Shown one piece after another: positions 16,190 to 27,187 of a DNA stretch of 64,000 nt (position 1 is its first letter; the number at the start of each line of letters is the position of its first letter). A program made the position numbers and the translations under genes. The stretch comes from Pseudomonas sp. ABC1. Its GTDB lineage: Bacteria; Pseudomonadota; Gammaproteobacteria; Pseudomonadales; Pseudomonadaceae. The DNA is taken from the NCBI RefSeq assembly GCF_013395055.1, contig NZ_CP058349.1, positions 2,540,001 to 2,604,000 of the forward strand. Reading direction: 5' to 3'. The notes below the pieces were generated by a model. That model worked only from the letters and a program-made list of their open reading frames with translations. It was not told where the DNA came from and ran no database searches.

Positions 16190-16362
16190 GGTTGACGCCC
16201 AAGCGGTTGCTTTCAGAGCACACCATGCTGCGTCTTTCCCGTGACCAAAGGTATAGAGGATACCGAATCCCGACCAAGCCTGGCATGCAATCCTTGGCTT
16301 GCCCGATTAAAGCATGGCTCATGCTCAACCTCATTAGAGCCAACTTATGGATCATTTTGGCC
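16190..16362. other. Intergenic region between tnsE and hsdM, probable hsd promoter
   Basis: This 173-bp stretch separates the last transposition gene from the restriction cargo; both point leftward. It contains GGTAT-AGAGG-ATACC (16250-16264), a 5-bp inverted repeat that overlaps a possible minus-strand -10 element (TATACC), with TTGGTC 16-17 bp upstream. No clear terminator for the tns operon is visible. Confidence 0.5.
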
Positions 16363-17985
16363 TCAGCTCAGGGCCTCGCGTATCCGCTGCTTCCAATCAA
16401 ACAGCCGGGTACGCTCGGTACCAGATGAGCTTTCTTTCGGGTGATGTACGGAGTGCAAAGGCTCACAGTACTTCGTCATAGAACTAGGCCAGCGCAACGA
16501 GGCTTTCACTGTTTCCCTCAAGATCCTGTCTATGCATTTCCCTGCCTCAACACCTGCTTTGAAACCCATGACCCGCGTCGACATGGTTTTCCGGTTGTCT
16601 GAGGTATCTATTTCCAGAAGGTAGCGTTGATCACCGTTTTTCAGCTTGAACTTGGCAAGCAAATAACAGCGTGGATTTTCGTGATCGATCATGTGGTAAC
16701 TGCAGCGTGGAACGGGCGGCAGAGGCCTCACCTCCAGCGATACCAACGCGACTCTTGACCCTTGGGTGATTTGCTCAAGAATATCTCGGAGCAGTGAGAA
16801 ACGATCCGCAAGCCGTTCATGCTCGTCCCCATCACCTGTGCCATCGCCCAATTGCTGGAACTCTCCTGACGCGATGCTGCCACCGCTCAACGGATTAGCC
16901 ACGCCAAAGAGTTGGCTTTCTTTGTTCGGGCATTGCTCGTCATCAACCTTCTTGCCATGACCGTTGGCACGCTCCCCGTTGTAGGCAATCTTGGTGTGCA
17001 GCTGAGCATCAAACGTGAAGCCCTCGACGGGTAGATGAATCAACCTCTGCTCTCTGGCTGCCGTAGGCTCTTCGTCAACATCCACCTCCACGTCTTCAGC
17101 TCTTGATGGCACAGATACACAGCCTGCTTTTTCCCCCTTGACGGGTAACTTGAGCGCAGGGTGATGGAAAAAAATATCACCGCGATGGCCAAACCGGAGC
17201 CCCTGAAGCGTTTCAATCTCCCAGACCAGCAATTCGTTGCTTTCCGGATCAAAGGGACCTCGTACATCCATGGAAGTACCCGCGAGGGAAGGGGGTGCCT
17301 GAAAGTCGAACTGCCACCTGGCATACGCCGGATCTTGCGGTGCCCGCTCTTGCCCTTGGTTGAGGCTTTGCCAGATTGATTCGAAGGATCGTTTCACATC
17401 CTGATTCAGCAGCAACCAACTGAAATGGTCTCGGTATGCCTTGATTTTGAGAAGCTGACTTGGCGCACCTGTCTTCGGGGGCGTATGGATATGAACAACA
17501 TCCCCCTCTCTGTAGAGCGTGAAGGCCATATCCAAGCCATTCGGTACGAAGGCTGCACGTACGAGGAAGGCCGCGTGAAAGAACATTTTTCGCGCCAGCT
17601 CAAATTTCGGTAACCAGACGGTCAGCCCATCGACGTCGAACACAAAGCATCGCTGCACAGATATCTCAGGATTTGCAGCAAGCCTTCTGGCCAGACGCGG
17701 GCTCTCACCCAACGACCTTTCCTGCCAGGTATCTGTTGCAGGAAGCACCACCGTCTTCTTGAAACCTCTGGAGCGATAAGGAGCGCCCTCTTCGCCAGGA
17801 AACTCTCGACCAACGGCCAAGACACACGACATCTCCTGTGCGAATCGCCGCAACCGCAACTGACCGTTACGCTCAAAGAGAGCCGCCAAACGCCACTCGG
17901 CTGCAGGAATCGGGGCTCTGGAAAAACTTCCAACGCCCAGCAACTTGGATCCGTTCGGGATCTGACGAAATACTGTCCTATTCAA
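16363..17985 (-). CDS. tnsE: Transposition protein TnsE
   Basis: A 540-residue protein, almost the length of Tn7 TnsE (538). It sits in the tnsE position directly after tnsD and overlaps it by 8 bp. TnsE directs Tn7 into replicating DNA on the lagging strand, notably conjugal plasmids, through binding to the sliding clamp and 3'-recessed DNA ends. The N-terminal ~250 residues are beta-rich, the middle is an acidic Gly/Ser-rich stretch (about 330-385), and the C-terminal domain runs from about 390. I recognise the family mainly from length, order and the C-terminal pattern. Frame is intact, so both the attTn7 and plasmid routes look available. Confidence 0.85.
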   Translation of the reverse strand: MNRTVFRQIPNGSKLLGVGSFSRAPIPAAEWRLAALFERNGQLRLRRFAQEMSCVLAVGREFPGEEGAPYRSRGFKKTVVLPATDTWQERSLGESPRLARRLAANPEISVQRCFVFDVDGLTVWLPKFELARKMFFHAAFLVRAAFVPNGLDMAFTLYREGDVVHIHTPPKTGAPSQLLKIKAYRDHFSWLLLNQDVKRSFESIWQSLNQGQERAPQDPAYARWQFDFQAPPSLAGTSMDVRGPFDPESNELLVWEIETLQGLRFGHRGDIFFHHPALKLPVKGEKAGCVSVPSRAEDVEVDVDEEPTAAREQRLIHLPVEGFTFDAQLHTKIAYNGERANGHGKKVDDEQCPNKESQLFGVANPLSGGSIASGEFQQLGDGTGDGDEHERLADRFSLLRDILEQITQGSRVALVSLEVRPLPPVPRCSYHMIDHENPRCYLLAKFKLKNGDQRYLLEIDTSDNRKTMSTRVMGFKAGVEAGKCIDRILRETVKASLRWPSSMTKYCEPLHSVHHPKESSSGTERTRLFDWKQRIREALS

Positions 17986-19480
17986 TCCATCTTCCTATCA
18001 ATCGAATGAACGCAGTGGTCAGTGGTGCCACCCTGCTTTTTTCCAATCCACAACGCTTTTCAAGCTCCCAGCGCTTGGACGTTATGCCTGTCTGTATATC
18101 CTCCAGTATCGCGGTAGTCAGGCGACGGACCTGATACTCGCCGACGGACTCGGAGTAGCGATTCAGGAAGGTACGGCACAGAGGCAGTTGATCGAGACGG
18201 TGCTCGACTGATGCCCGGTGGGGTAGCTGCTGTAGGAACCAGTTGCGACTCATGCGCGGAAGGCCAAGGTCTTCTTCGCTACCTCTGCCAATCCGAATCA
18301 GCAGGCGCACCAACCTTCTGTCACGCGCTCGCCAGTCAATGTGGCTGTTGTTGCCCTGTCGGCGCTGCCTGGCTTGGTTAGCAGCCATCAGCCAGTGGCG
18401 GTCATGACGATAGAGCCAGGCGTAACATGCCCCCACGCCGTCTTGCCTGGCAGCCTTGGCGCCACCGTGATTCGCCAGTGCTTGCAGCCAAATGGCTCGG
18501 TACTGCTGCTTTTGCTCAAACTCAGCAGGGAGCAGCTGTACTAACCGGTCGGAGGCAAGGCCGACCTGGCGGGTCTGCGCCTCGCTGATTAGTTCGCCAG
18601 CATGCTGGCCAGGGCACAGGCTGGTCCAGACGATCAAATGCTGCAGCGCACTGAATGCCTTGCGATGCTTTCTGAACATCGCCAACAGCCAAGGTGGAGG
18701 CTCTTCGGATGTCAGCAGACCGTTCGCAGCAAGCCAATCCCTGCAATGGGATGTCTGGATCTTCTCCCAGATGACTTCAGCCCTGACCTGCCTGCCGCGC
18801 CTGGCACCGCACTCTGTAGCCAAGTACCGGTACAGGTTGGTCCAGCGTCCGTAGCCAGGCGACTGCATCTCTCCGAGCGCCAGCAGCTGCATAGCAGCCT
18901 TGGCCAGCCTGATAGCCTCTTCGCTTGGGAGACACACACGAAGATCACGGGGCAGAAACCGTGGAGAGGCTGGATGAAACTCATGACGCTGTGCTCGGCG
19001 GAACGGGATAGGTGAGTTCAGGAGCTGGCAACCATGCTCGGGACAAGCATCTATACCTTGAATCTGCCAGCTACGGCGCCAGTAGGGTTCACCGTAGCGT
19101 GCAGCCATATCTTCAAAGCAAATCGGGCAGTAACGCAGCCAATCGGGCCACTTGACCAAGGCCGTCGAGGCCCCTGACAGACCAATCGTCGACCGATCGG
19201 GAGCAAGCATGGCCTGAAAAAGATCGGTACGGCGCTCCTGCGGAATGAAAGGGGCATAGAGCGGGAACAGCGTGTGATTCAGGATCATGCCTTCCGCATC
19301 CAAGCCCGTGCTGTTCGCCAACGCAGTCAGGTGTGTGGGCAGATCGGTGATCGCGGCAACCTTGCTGTCACCGAACAGCATGTGCAGCAAAGTCTTGTGG
19401 TTGCCGATCCCCAGATGTGCCCGGCACCGGGCAATACCGCTGTAAAGCAGTTCATCCGGGTAGAGCCTGGGGAAGTACAT
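17978..19480 (-). CDS. tnsD: Target-selection protein TnsD (TniQ family)
   Basis: A 500-residue protein (Tn7 TnsD is 508). The N-terminal TniQ domain starts YFPRLYPDELLYSGIARCR, and a CCCH zinc site is seen at C118, C121, C146 and H149. TnsD reads the 3' coding end of glmS and recruits TnsC, placing the transposon about 25 bp past the stop codon; the right-end position found here is what this predicts. The ATG at 19480 is one base after the tnsC stop. The C-terminal ~150 residues carry several helical DNA-binding-like segments. No frame damage is seen. Confidence 0.95.
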   Translation of the reverse strand: MYFPRLYPDELLYSGIARCRAHLGIGNHKTLLHMLFGDSKVAAITDLPTHLTALANSTGLDAEGMILNHTLFPLYAPFIPQERRTDLFQAMLAPDRSTIGLSGASTALVKWPDWLRYCPICFEDMAARYGEPYWRRSWQIQGIDACPEHGCQLLNSPIPFRRAQRHEFHPASPRFLPRDLRVCLPSEEAIRLAKAAMQLLALGEMQSPGYGRWTNLYRYLATECGARRGRQVRAEVIWEKIQTSHCRDWLAANGLLTSEEPPPWLLAMFRKHRKAFSALQHLIVWTSLCPGQHAGELISEAQTRQVGLASDRLVQLLPAEFEQKQQYRAIWLQALANHGGAKAARQDGVGACYAWLYRHDRHWLMAANQARQRRQGNNSHIDWRARDRRLVRLLIRIGRGSEEDLGLPRMSRNWFLQQLPHRASVEHRLDQLPLCRTFLNRYSESVGEYQVRRLTTAILEDIQTGITSKRWELEKRCGLEKSRVAPLTTAFIRLIGRWIE

Positions 19481-19481
19481 G

Positions 19482-21092
19482 TCAGCTTGCCTTCAGCAGA
19501 GGCCGTAGATCGAGGATCAAGCCAGCCTGCTTGAATCTGTCATAGGCCTCGCTTTCAGGCCCATCGGCATAACGTCGGCGCAGATCCTCCTCGGATAGGC
19601 ACCCCCACTCCGTCCGCTTAACTCTGGAAATGCCGGGCCTCTTGGGAACGTCCTGCACGAGGTAGGCCGTGGCCTTGTGAATCAGGGCCGCCAGCGGGAT
19701 GTCCGGATACTCCGCCAACAATTTATCGGCCATGGGAATGGCGATGTCCCTCGGGATTTCCATACCATCGAGCAGAATGGCCAGCTGCTTGGCCTTGTCA
19801 TCAACCGGAGGGGCCGGCGGTTTCGGTTGGACGACGCTATCCAGAGAGCGCGTCAGGGTCAGCAACCGTCCCTCGATCTCTGGCATCAGCAGGTCGTCAT
19901 ATTTGGCGATCAGTTCGGGCCTACCGCTCCGCAAGGCCGCCAGCATCGGATGGACCGGTTTGAACTCGTCCTCGAAAACCCTGCGCAGCAACAGCGGCTT
20001 GATGCACTCGACACCTGTCACTATCGCCCGGATCTGCGCCAGCGCGAACAGCTTGATGACGATATCCATGACCCCCTGAGTGAGGTCGTACATCGTCGCC
20101 TCTAGTTCGTCATCCAGCGGCGCTGCATTTCGCAGCCACTGGTACTTCCAGAGCCGCTTCAACAAACGCTTCCAATGCTCGTCCCGAGGCAACCTGTCCC
20201 AGCGGATGCTGCCCAACCCGGAGACCCGCCGAGCAGCCCGGAACGTGCGCTGGAAGAACTTGCTGGCTCGGTGGGTGCCGACCTGAATGATCGGAACACC
20301 GATGGTGTTCACCAGCGACACGAAGAAATTGTGCATTTTTTCGGCACCACCGGAGCGTGCCTCGTTGAGGTTCTGAACCTCGTCGATGATCAGCACTCCG
20401 AGCGCGTGCAGATTGGCCACCTGGCACATGGATGCCAGCAGACGTTTAGTACCCAGCTTCTTGCGTCCGTGGCTACGGCTATAGTGGGTACCCAGGATCT
20501 TGTCTACTTCGTTGAAGAAGCTCAGGCACAGCTCATCCAAGTCACCGTCAATTGGGCAGTCGATCTTCAGGTAGACCAGTTGGGTAATGTTGTAATCAGG
20601 GTGATGAAGGGCTTTGGGATACATGCCCAGAATCCGCTCCAACGTGCGTGTCTTGCCGCAACCGGAGCAGCCGAACAGCGACAGGCTATTGGCTGTAGAG
20701 GAGACACTCTGATACACCGCCGCATCTAAATCCTCCTCTTCGACACGGCGATAGCCATTCTGCAGGTGCGCATACCAAGCACCGCTGGCCGGATTCCGAC
20801 CGATGTAGCCCTGACGAATCATCAGACTGATCTTGCTCTCCAGCTCCAAGTGATGGCTCAGCGGCTGGAAGAAACCGTGCAACAGGCGGGCAATGGCATG
20901 CGCCCTCAGCCGACCATCCAGAAGCACCTCCTGCGGATCGAAACCGGGAAGCTGCTGCAATAGACCAACCACCTCCTGCAGATCTGGAATCGGGGGCAAT
21001 GCGCTGATGAGCGGATTGTCCTGATACTCGGGAAGCTGCTGCTCTTGGTAACGCGCCAGAGGAATGACTCCGCACTTGAACTCTTCAGTCAT
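19482..21092 (-). CDS. tnsC: Transposition regulator ATPase TnsC
   Basis: A 536-residue AAA+ ATPase. Walker A is GCSGCGKT (141-148) and Walker B is VLIIDEVQ (233-240, D237/E238). TnsC links the target selectors TnsD and TnsE to the TnsAB transposase and is responsible for target immunity in Tn7. It is slightly shorter than Tn7 TnsC (555). The start overlaps the tnsB stop by 8 bp. The C-terminal ~60 residues would contain the TnsA/TnsB-contacting tail. The protein looks functional. Confidence 0.95.
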   Translation of the reverse strand: MTEEFKCGVIPLARYQEQQLPEYQDNPLISALPPIPDLQEVVGLLQQLPGFDPQEVLLDGRLRAHAIARLLHGFFQPLSHHLELESKISLMIRQGYIGRNPASGAWYAHLQNGYRRVEEEDLDAAVYQSVSSTANSLSLFGCSGCGKTRTLERILGMYPKALHHPDYNITQLVYLKIDCPIDGDLDELCLSFFNEVDKILGTHYSRSHGRKKLGTKRLLASMCQVANLHALGVLIIDEVQNLNEARSGGAEKMHNFFVSLVNTIGVPIIQVGTHRASKFFQRTFRAARRVSGLGSIRWDRLPRDEHWKRLLKRLWKYQWLRNAAPLDDELEATMYDLTQGVMDIVIKLFALAQIRAIVTGVECIKPLLLRRVFEDEFKPVHPMLAALRSGRPELIAKYDDLLMPEIEGRLLTLTRSLDSVVQPKPPAPPVDDKAKQLAILLDGMEIPRDIAIPMADKLLAEYPDIPLAALIHKATAYLVQDVPKRPGISRVKRTEWGCLSEEDLRRRYADGPESEAYDRFKQAGLILDLRPLLKAS

Positions 21093-23172
21093 CCTCTTCC
21101 TCCTTGAATATCAGGTCACTGAAACCTGGGTAGGCATAATCTTCCTGCTTCTCACCCCGCAGCGGGATCACTTCGGCAGGCTTTTCCTGCTGTGCTTTAC
21201 CCGGTTTGAATGCTGTTTTCTGACGTTCCTGGCGTTTTTCCTGCTGCTTGTTCTCGCGGATCTGGGTTCCCAGATCCTTCGTGCTCATACCCTTTTTGAT
21301 CGGGCTGGCATCCTCGGCCTGAGCCACGACGGACTCGATCCGCTTAAGAAGATTGCCTCTCTCAGCCAAAGCTTCCGCTGCCGCGTTGGTATCGCTACGC
21401 CGTTCCGCTCTGGACAGCAACCAGATATCCCAGAAGGTCATCCCCCTGAAGCGTCTACTGCGGTCGGCAAGATCGCAAACCCAGTAATCCTTGAGACTAT
21501 TAGACGGCCGCAGGTAGATGTGGTCGGCGCTACGCGGATCATATGCGACCGTTACCCCTGTCGGCCGGCGCCCCTGGCCACGGTGGAACCAGCCCTCCCT
21601 GAGTGCCTCCTGACAGGTGTAAAAGCAGCCAAATAGTCTGATTCCCAACTCCGAAACCGTGGCCGATTCATGGGGCAATAGATTGATCCGCACCAGTTCC
21701 TCAGGAGCAGTCCGTAACCGGCCAGTCAGGTTGGCAAGGCCCCAGTTCCACAGAGTGACCGGGATGGCCGGCAGGTCGCCCGGCATCCCTGCAGCCCTGT
21801 CGTATTTGCTCAAGGTATGGAAGTTGTTGTGATAGAGGATGCCGGCGATGATGAGCTTCGTGAATTCGGGCAAGGTCAGACTGGCATCAAGCCTGTAGTC
21901 GTGACCACCCCGCTTCCGGCTAGTGGTGTCCTCAACCACTCCGCTGGCATAGGGCTTGAAACGCTCCTGCACCGTCCGGAAATAGCGCTCAACTATGCCC
22001 TTGGCATCCCCGCGTCTGGCCGGTGCGTTCTCGATGCGAACGCCGAAGGCTTGCGAAAATGCATCCACCTTGGTGCCGTTCAGTTCGCCCTTATCGGCCA
22101 GCACCACATCCGGCAAACCTTTGACCGGCCAGTCGCTAGCATCGATCTCCACATCATACTGGCGACAATACTCGACCTTGTCAGCGACCGTGTTGGCTAA
22201 TGCCACCATGGCGCTTATCCAGGACGGTCCCTCGAATCCGACGTACATACCGACCACCATGCGGCTGAACACGTCGATCACCATGTAAACGACAGGCCTG
22301 CCGACGATAAGGCTGCAATCATGTTCTGAAACCAGGTAGATATCGGCGATGGTGGCATCTATCTGGTAACGGTATCCGGGACCCAATGTCTCGGTCGTCG
22401 ATGTGCTGCTGAGCGGCCGGTAGTCCTTGGCAAAATCTACTGCGGACATCCTTCGCGGCAAGGTGTCGGTGAAGTGATATTCGCGCGCATAGAAGTAACG
22501 GAACTGCCCCAATGTAGGCAGCTCGGTGGTTGGCAGCCCCGGTAGAACGGCACGGAGCAGGTTCAGCCCGGAGGCGTAGGCATCAGGAATGGATGGATGC
22601 TTTTCCTTGAGCAAACGCTCCTCGATGACCCGGCGAAAAATTCGCTCGATGTCAGGCGTGACATTGCTCCCTTGCCCCTCCCTCACCACCCTGGGTCTGC
22701 CCAGCTTGGCCTGGCTCGGCGTTCGGCGCTTGCCACGGGCGCCGGAGTTGACATAGTCCGGCAAGAGGGCGTTCCTGCACATGCCCCGCTGCCAGTAGCG
22801 CCTCAGCAACCTGTACACCGTCTGATTGGTAACGCTATGGCGCTCCATGATGCCTCGGATAATGAGCCCCCTGGGACGCCGCATGAAAAGCAGGGGATCG
22901 TGCACAAAATTCGCCAGCATTGCCCAGGCTTCATCACGCTTCTGCTGGTCAGGGGAACCTTCCTCTACCTCCCGTAGGACTGTCTCCTCGAAGGGATCGG
23001 CAATGCTCTCCAGTTCCCTCTCCATGAGCAGACGCTCCAGCTCTGCAATCAATATCGATTCGGGTAACGCCGTGTCCGAATCGATATCGATCCAGATGGC
23101 CTGCTCGGTACCGGACCAGAGCAGGCGCTTTCGCAGTTCCCCCATCCGGAACACCTGATTAACGGGAAACAC
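21085..23172 (-). CDS. tnsB: Transposase TnsB (DDE family)
   Basis: A 695-residue DDE transposase (Tn7 TnsB is 702). It binds the 20-bp repeats in the ends, cuts the 3' strands and joins them to target. The catalytic residues are D272 (YQIDATIADIY), D360 (DVVLADKGELNG) and E395 (GDAKGIVERYF), each one residue off the Tn7 positions. A helix-turn-helix (VTNQTVYRLLRRYWQRG) lies at ~114-130. The start is GTG at 23172 (MFPVNQV), which fits the Tn7 N-terminus better than the ATG nine codons later. It overlaps tnsA by 14 bp. Confidence 0.96.
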   Translation of the reverse strand: MFPVNQVFRMGELRKRLLWSGTEQAIWIDIDSDTALPESILIAELERLLMERELESIADPFEETVLREVEEGSPDQQKRDEAWAMLANFVHDPLLFMRRPRGLIIRGIMERHSVTNQTVYRLLRRYWQRGMCRNALLPDYVNSGARGKRRTPSQAKLGRPRVVREGQGSNVTPDIERIFRRVIEERLLKEKHPSIPDAYASGLNLLRAVLPGLPTTELPTLGQFRYFYAREYHFTDTLPRRMSAVDFAKDYRPLSSTSTTETLGPGYRYQIDATIADIYLVSEHDCSLIVGRPVVYMVIDVFSRMVVGMYVGFEGPSWISAMVALANTVADKVEYCRQYDVEIDASDWPVKGLPDVVLADKGELNGTKVDAFSQAFGVRIENAPARRGDAKGIVERYFRTVQERFKPYASGVVEDTTSRKRGGHDYRLDASLTLPEFTKLIIAGILYHNNFHTLSKYDRAAGMPGDLPAIPVTLWNWGLANLTGRLRTAPEELVRINLLPHESATVSELGIRLFGCFYTCQEALREGWFHRGQGRRPTGVTVAYDPRSADHIYLRPSNSLKDYWVCDLADRSRRFRGMTFWDIWLLSRAERRSDTNAAAEALAERGNLLKRIESVVAQAEDASPIKKGMSTKDLGTQIRENKQQEKRQERQKTAFKPGKAQQEKPAEVIPLRGEKQEDYAYPGFSDLIFKEEEDD

Positions 23173-23986
23173 TGCTCAGTTCCTGATTCAGTTGATGAAC
23201 GCTGGCAACCAGGTCTTTCGGCTTCAGCTCCCGGTAAGGGATGTCTAGATCGAAAAGGAAGTAGTGCCGGGCCAGCAACTGACGTAGCCAATAGAGCGCC
23301 TGACCAGCCTCCAGCTGGCCGGAGGTATCCAGTGCTTGAGCAATAGCGGTCAGCTTCAGATCCGGGTAGCGCTGAAACTCGAACAAAAACAGCTGCTGGT
23401 AATGGCCTAGATCGTCCTGAGAGATGTCGTCTTCAGCATGGGCAGGATAGAGCCATTGGATATTGGCAAATGCCACCCTGGATACCTCGCGCTCCGTGAC
23501 AATGCTCCAGGGAATATCTTTTTCCTGCCAGTAGCGCCTTTCAAGCTCAAGCCTCTCGATAACTTCAGGCTTCTGCAGGTCGGCACTGTACTTGGCTTGA
23601 ATCGCCACCCTCGGGCGCTGAGGATCTTCGAAATCCACTAGGAAGTCGCTGGTCAGTACCTGCGGAGTGCCCTGGTAACGCCCGTGAGGCAGGCCAAGCT
23701 CCTCTGCGATGCGCACCGTATCTTCGACCCGCATCGGGAACTGTTCACGGATATCGGTGACATGGGGAGACCGATCCAAGGTCAGGAAGATAGCCAGTTC
23801 AAGATCGGATAGAAGATGGTGCAGACGTCGGGTCTTGCTACCTGGCAGCCGGTGGGAGCACCCCAGCGAGGATACATCTCTGGTGTAGATGAACGGCTTG
23901 TGGTCCGATCCCTGGCCTTGGCCACGCCCGTCCTTGAGCCTTCTGTCAATCTGAGCCTGAGTCAGACCCTTGAATGTTCCAGACAT
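23159..23986 (-). CDS. tnsA: Transposase endonuclease TnsA
   Basis: A 275-residue restriction-enzyme-like nuclease that cuts the 5' strands, making Tn7 transposition cut-and-paste. The catalytic residues are E63 (SDLELAIF), D114 (LTSDFLVD) and K132 (IQAKYS), at the same residue numbers as in Tn7 TnsA (273 residues). Its presence with an intact triad means simple insertions are expected instead of cointegrates. The ATG at 23986 lies 54 bp from the first end repeat, so the promoter must overlap or adjoin TnsB sites, fitting autorepression. Confidence 0.96.
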   Translation of the reverse strand: MSGTFKGLTQAQIDRRLKDGRGQGQGSDHKPFIYTRDVSSLGCSHRLPGSKTRRLHHLLSDLELAIFLTLDRSPHVTDIREQFPMRVEDTVRIAEELGLPHGRYQGTPQVLTSDFLVDFEDPQRPRVAIQAKYSADLQKPEVIERLELERRYWQEKDIPWSIVTEREVSRVAFANIQWLYPAHAEDDISQDDLGHYQQLFLFEFQRYPDLKLTAIAQALDTSGQLEAGQALYWLRQLLARHYFLFDLDIPYRELKPKDLVASVHQLNQELSSVSR

Positions 23987-24040
23987 GAGAAAGCCTGCAC
24001 CCGCTGTGTCGATGACCTCAACATAGCGGACGCAGGCTTA

Positions 24041-24106
24041 GGATGAAACTTTATTTATAAGGATGATACTTTATTTGTACGGATGAAACTTTATTTGCAT
24101 CCCACA
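24041..24106 (-). repeat. Tn7-like right end with three tandem 20-bp TnsB-binding repeats
   Basis: On the plus strand: GGATGAAACTTTATTTATAA (24041-24060), GGATGATACTTTATTTGTAC (24061-24080), GGATGAAACTTTATTTGCAT (24081-24100), then CCCACA (24101-24106). Read inward from the tip on the minus strand the end starts TGTGGGATGCAAATAAAG, like Tn7 ends (TGTGGGCGGACAATAAAG). The three repeats are exactly head to tail at 20-bp spacing, with no overlap. No fourth copy precedes them. Confidence 0.95.
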
Positions 24107-24111
24107 CTTGT
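24107..24111. repeat. Presumed 5-bp target-site duplication copy (CTTGT)
   Basis: CTTGT directly abuts the transposon tip, and Tn7 insertions duplicate 5 bp. The second copy would be at the left end, which is outside the window, so this is inferred. Confidence 0.6.
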
Positions 24112-24130
24112 TGCATTCCCGTTTCTGCTC

Positions 24131-25969
<1,839 letters not shown>

Positions 25970-25979
25970 GCTGTTCTCC

Positions 25980-26753
25980 TCAGGAGGGTTCCACGGTCGC
26001 GCAGATCAGCAGGATGCCGCGCGCCGTTATCTGTTCACGGGCCTCGTCGTCGAGGCGCTCGTCGGTAATCAAAGTGTGGATGCTGCCCCAGGGCAACTCC
26101 AGGTTGGGAATGCGTCGGCCGATCTTGTCGCTCTCGACCATCACCACCACTTCCCGGGCGACCTCCGCCATGACCCGCGAAAGGCCGAGCAGTTCATTGA
26201 AGGTGGTGGTGCCACGCGCCAGGTCGATGCCATCGGCGCCGATGAACAACTGGTCGAAGTCGTAGGAGCGCAACACCTGCTCGGCGACCTGGCCCTGGAA
26301 GGACTCCGAGTGCGGGTCCCAGGTGCCACCGGTCATCAGCAGCACCGGCTCGTGTTCGATTTCGCGCAGGGCGTTGGCGACGTTCAGCGAGTTGGTCATC
26401 ACCACCAGGCCGGGCTGGTGCCCCAGCAACGGGATCATCGCCGCGGTGGTGGTGCCGCTGTCGATGATGATCCGCGCATGCTCGCGAATGCGCGCTACAC
26501 CGGCCCGGGCGATGGCCTGCTTGTATTTCGACACCGGCTGGCTGTCGTCGCCGATCAGTTCCTGCGGCAAGGGCACCGCGCCACCGTAGCGGCGCAGCAG
26601 CAGGCCATTCTTCTCTAGGGCGGTGAGATCCTTGCGGATGGTCACCTCGGAGGTGTCGAAACGCCGCGACAGCTCATCCACGCTGACCTCGCCCTGCTCG
26701 GCGAGCAAGGCGAGGATGGTGTGGCGGCGTTGCGCGGTGTTGCGTTTCGACAT
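25980..26753 (-). CDS. DeoR-family transcriptional regulator upstream of glmS
   Basis: A 257-residue regulator. The N-terminal DeoR helix-turn-helix (residues ~8-60: QRRHTILALLAEQGEVSVDE, EVTIRKDLTALE) precedes a DeoR C-terminal sugar-phosphate sensing domain (about 75-235, with SGTTTAAM and GADGID). It forms a two-gene operon with glmS, 10 bp apart. Regulation of amino-sugar synthesis by glucosamine-phosphate level is the natural reading and is known for this position in pseudomonads; the ligand is not seen in the sequence. Start is ATG 26753. Confidence 0.92.
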   Translation of the reverse strand: MSKRNTAQRRHTILALLAEQGEVSVDELSRRFDTSEVTIRKDLTALEKNGLLLRRYGGAVPLPQELIGDDSQPVSKYKQAIARAGVARIREHARIIIDSGTTTAAMIPLLGHQPGLVVMTNSLNVANALREIEHEPVLLMTGGTWDPHSESFQGQVAEQVLRSYDFDQLFIGADGIDLARGTTTFNELLGLSRVMAEVAREVVVMVESDKIGRRIPNLELPWGSIHTLITDERLDDEAREQITARGILLICATVEPS

Positions 26754-26760
26754 AGAAAAG

Positions 26761-26776
26761 TTTCGGTTCGAAATTT
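26761..26776. promoter_or_regulatory. Possible DeoR-type operator upstream of the glmS regulator
   Basis: TTTCGGTTCGAAATTT, just upstream of the regulator start, has the TTTCG...CGAAA character of DeoR-family binding sites. It could serve autoregulation of the regulator-glmS operon. Evidence is sequence resemblance only. Confidence 0.35.
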
Positions 26777-27110
26777 AATGCGCGGAATCAAAACATGAAG
26801 GGCAACGTCAGGCAAGCGCTCATGCTGAAAAGGCGCGGGAAAGTGTAAGGAATGCAAATTCCCATGAAGCAGGTGCGGGTTTTTCGGGGCTCAACCGTCT
26901 TTATAGGTAGTCGGTGTTGGAAAGGGATTGCGTTATCTGAAGGTTGAGGCTGGATTGGCAACGTTGTCCCTGGCCAATCAGCCGTACGGCTTGGCCTCAG
27001 GAGCGGCGCTTCTGTGCGAATGCCAGGTGGCGGGACGGGGCCTGGCATTCCACAGCCGTCTTCAGCGGTGTCTATAGAAAAGCGCGTTGACCATAAGTCT
27101 GCGCACCTGG

Positions 27111-27131
27111 GTTCCCGCCTTCGCGGGAACG
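27111..27131. repeat. Short palindromic REP-like element
   Basis: GGTTCCCGCCTTCGCGGGAACGACG surrounds a GTTCCCGC-CTTC-GCGGGAAC hairpin. This is a typical dispersed intergenic palindrome in pseudomonads (8-bp stem, CTTC loop). No T-tract follows, so it is not an obvious terminator. Confidence 0.7.
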
Positions 27132-27187
27132 ACGAGTGGTGTTGTTCTGATGTGATGCTTTTTCCCATGGCCACTTCGGTATTTGCC

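Larger units (their letters stand above)
1..24106 (-). mobile_element. Tn7-like transposon, glmS-proximal part (right end present, left end outside window)
   Basis: The right boundary is the sequence TGTGGG (read on the minus strand from 24106), preceded inward by three 20-bp repeats and a tnsABCDE operon. It abuts the attTn7 position 24 bp after the glmS stop. Everything from 24106 leftward to position 1 is transposon: tns genes, then restriction-modification and helicase cargo. No left end or second copy of the presumed 5-bp target duplication occurs before position 1, so the element is longer than 24.1 kb. The orientation (tnsA next to glmS, tns genes pointing away from glmS) is the same as Tn7. 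Confidence 0.95.

Noticed and set aside
1..16362. CRISPR array or Cas genes in the Tn7-like element (CRISPR-associated transposon)
   Set aside because: No repeat-spacer array or Cas-like protein seen; tnsD and tnsE give the classical target pathways.
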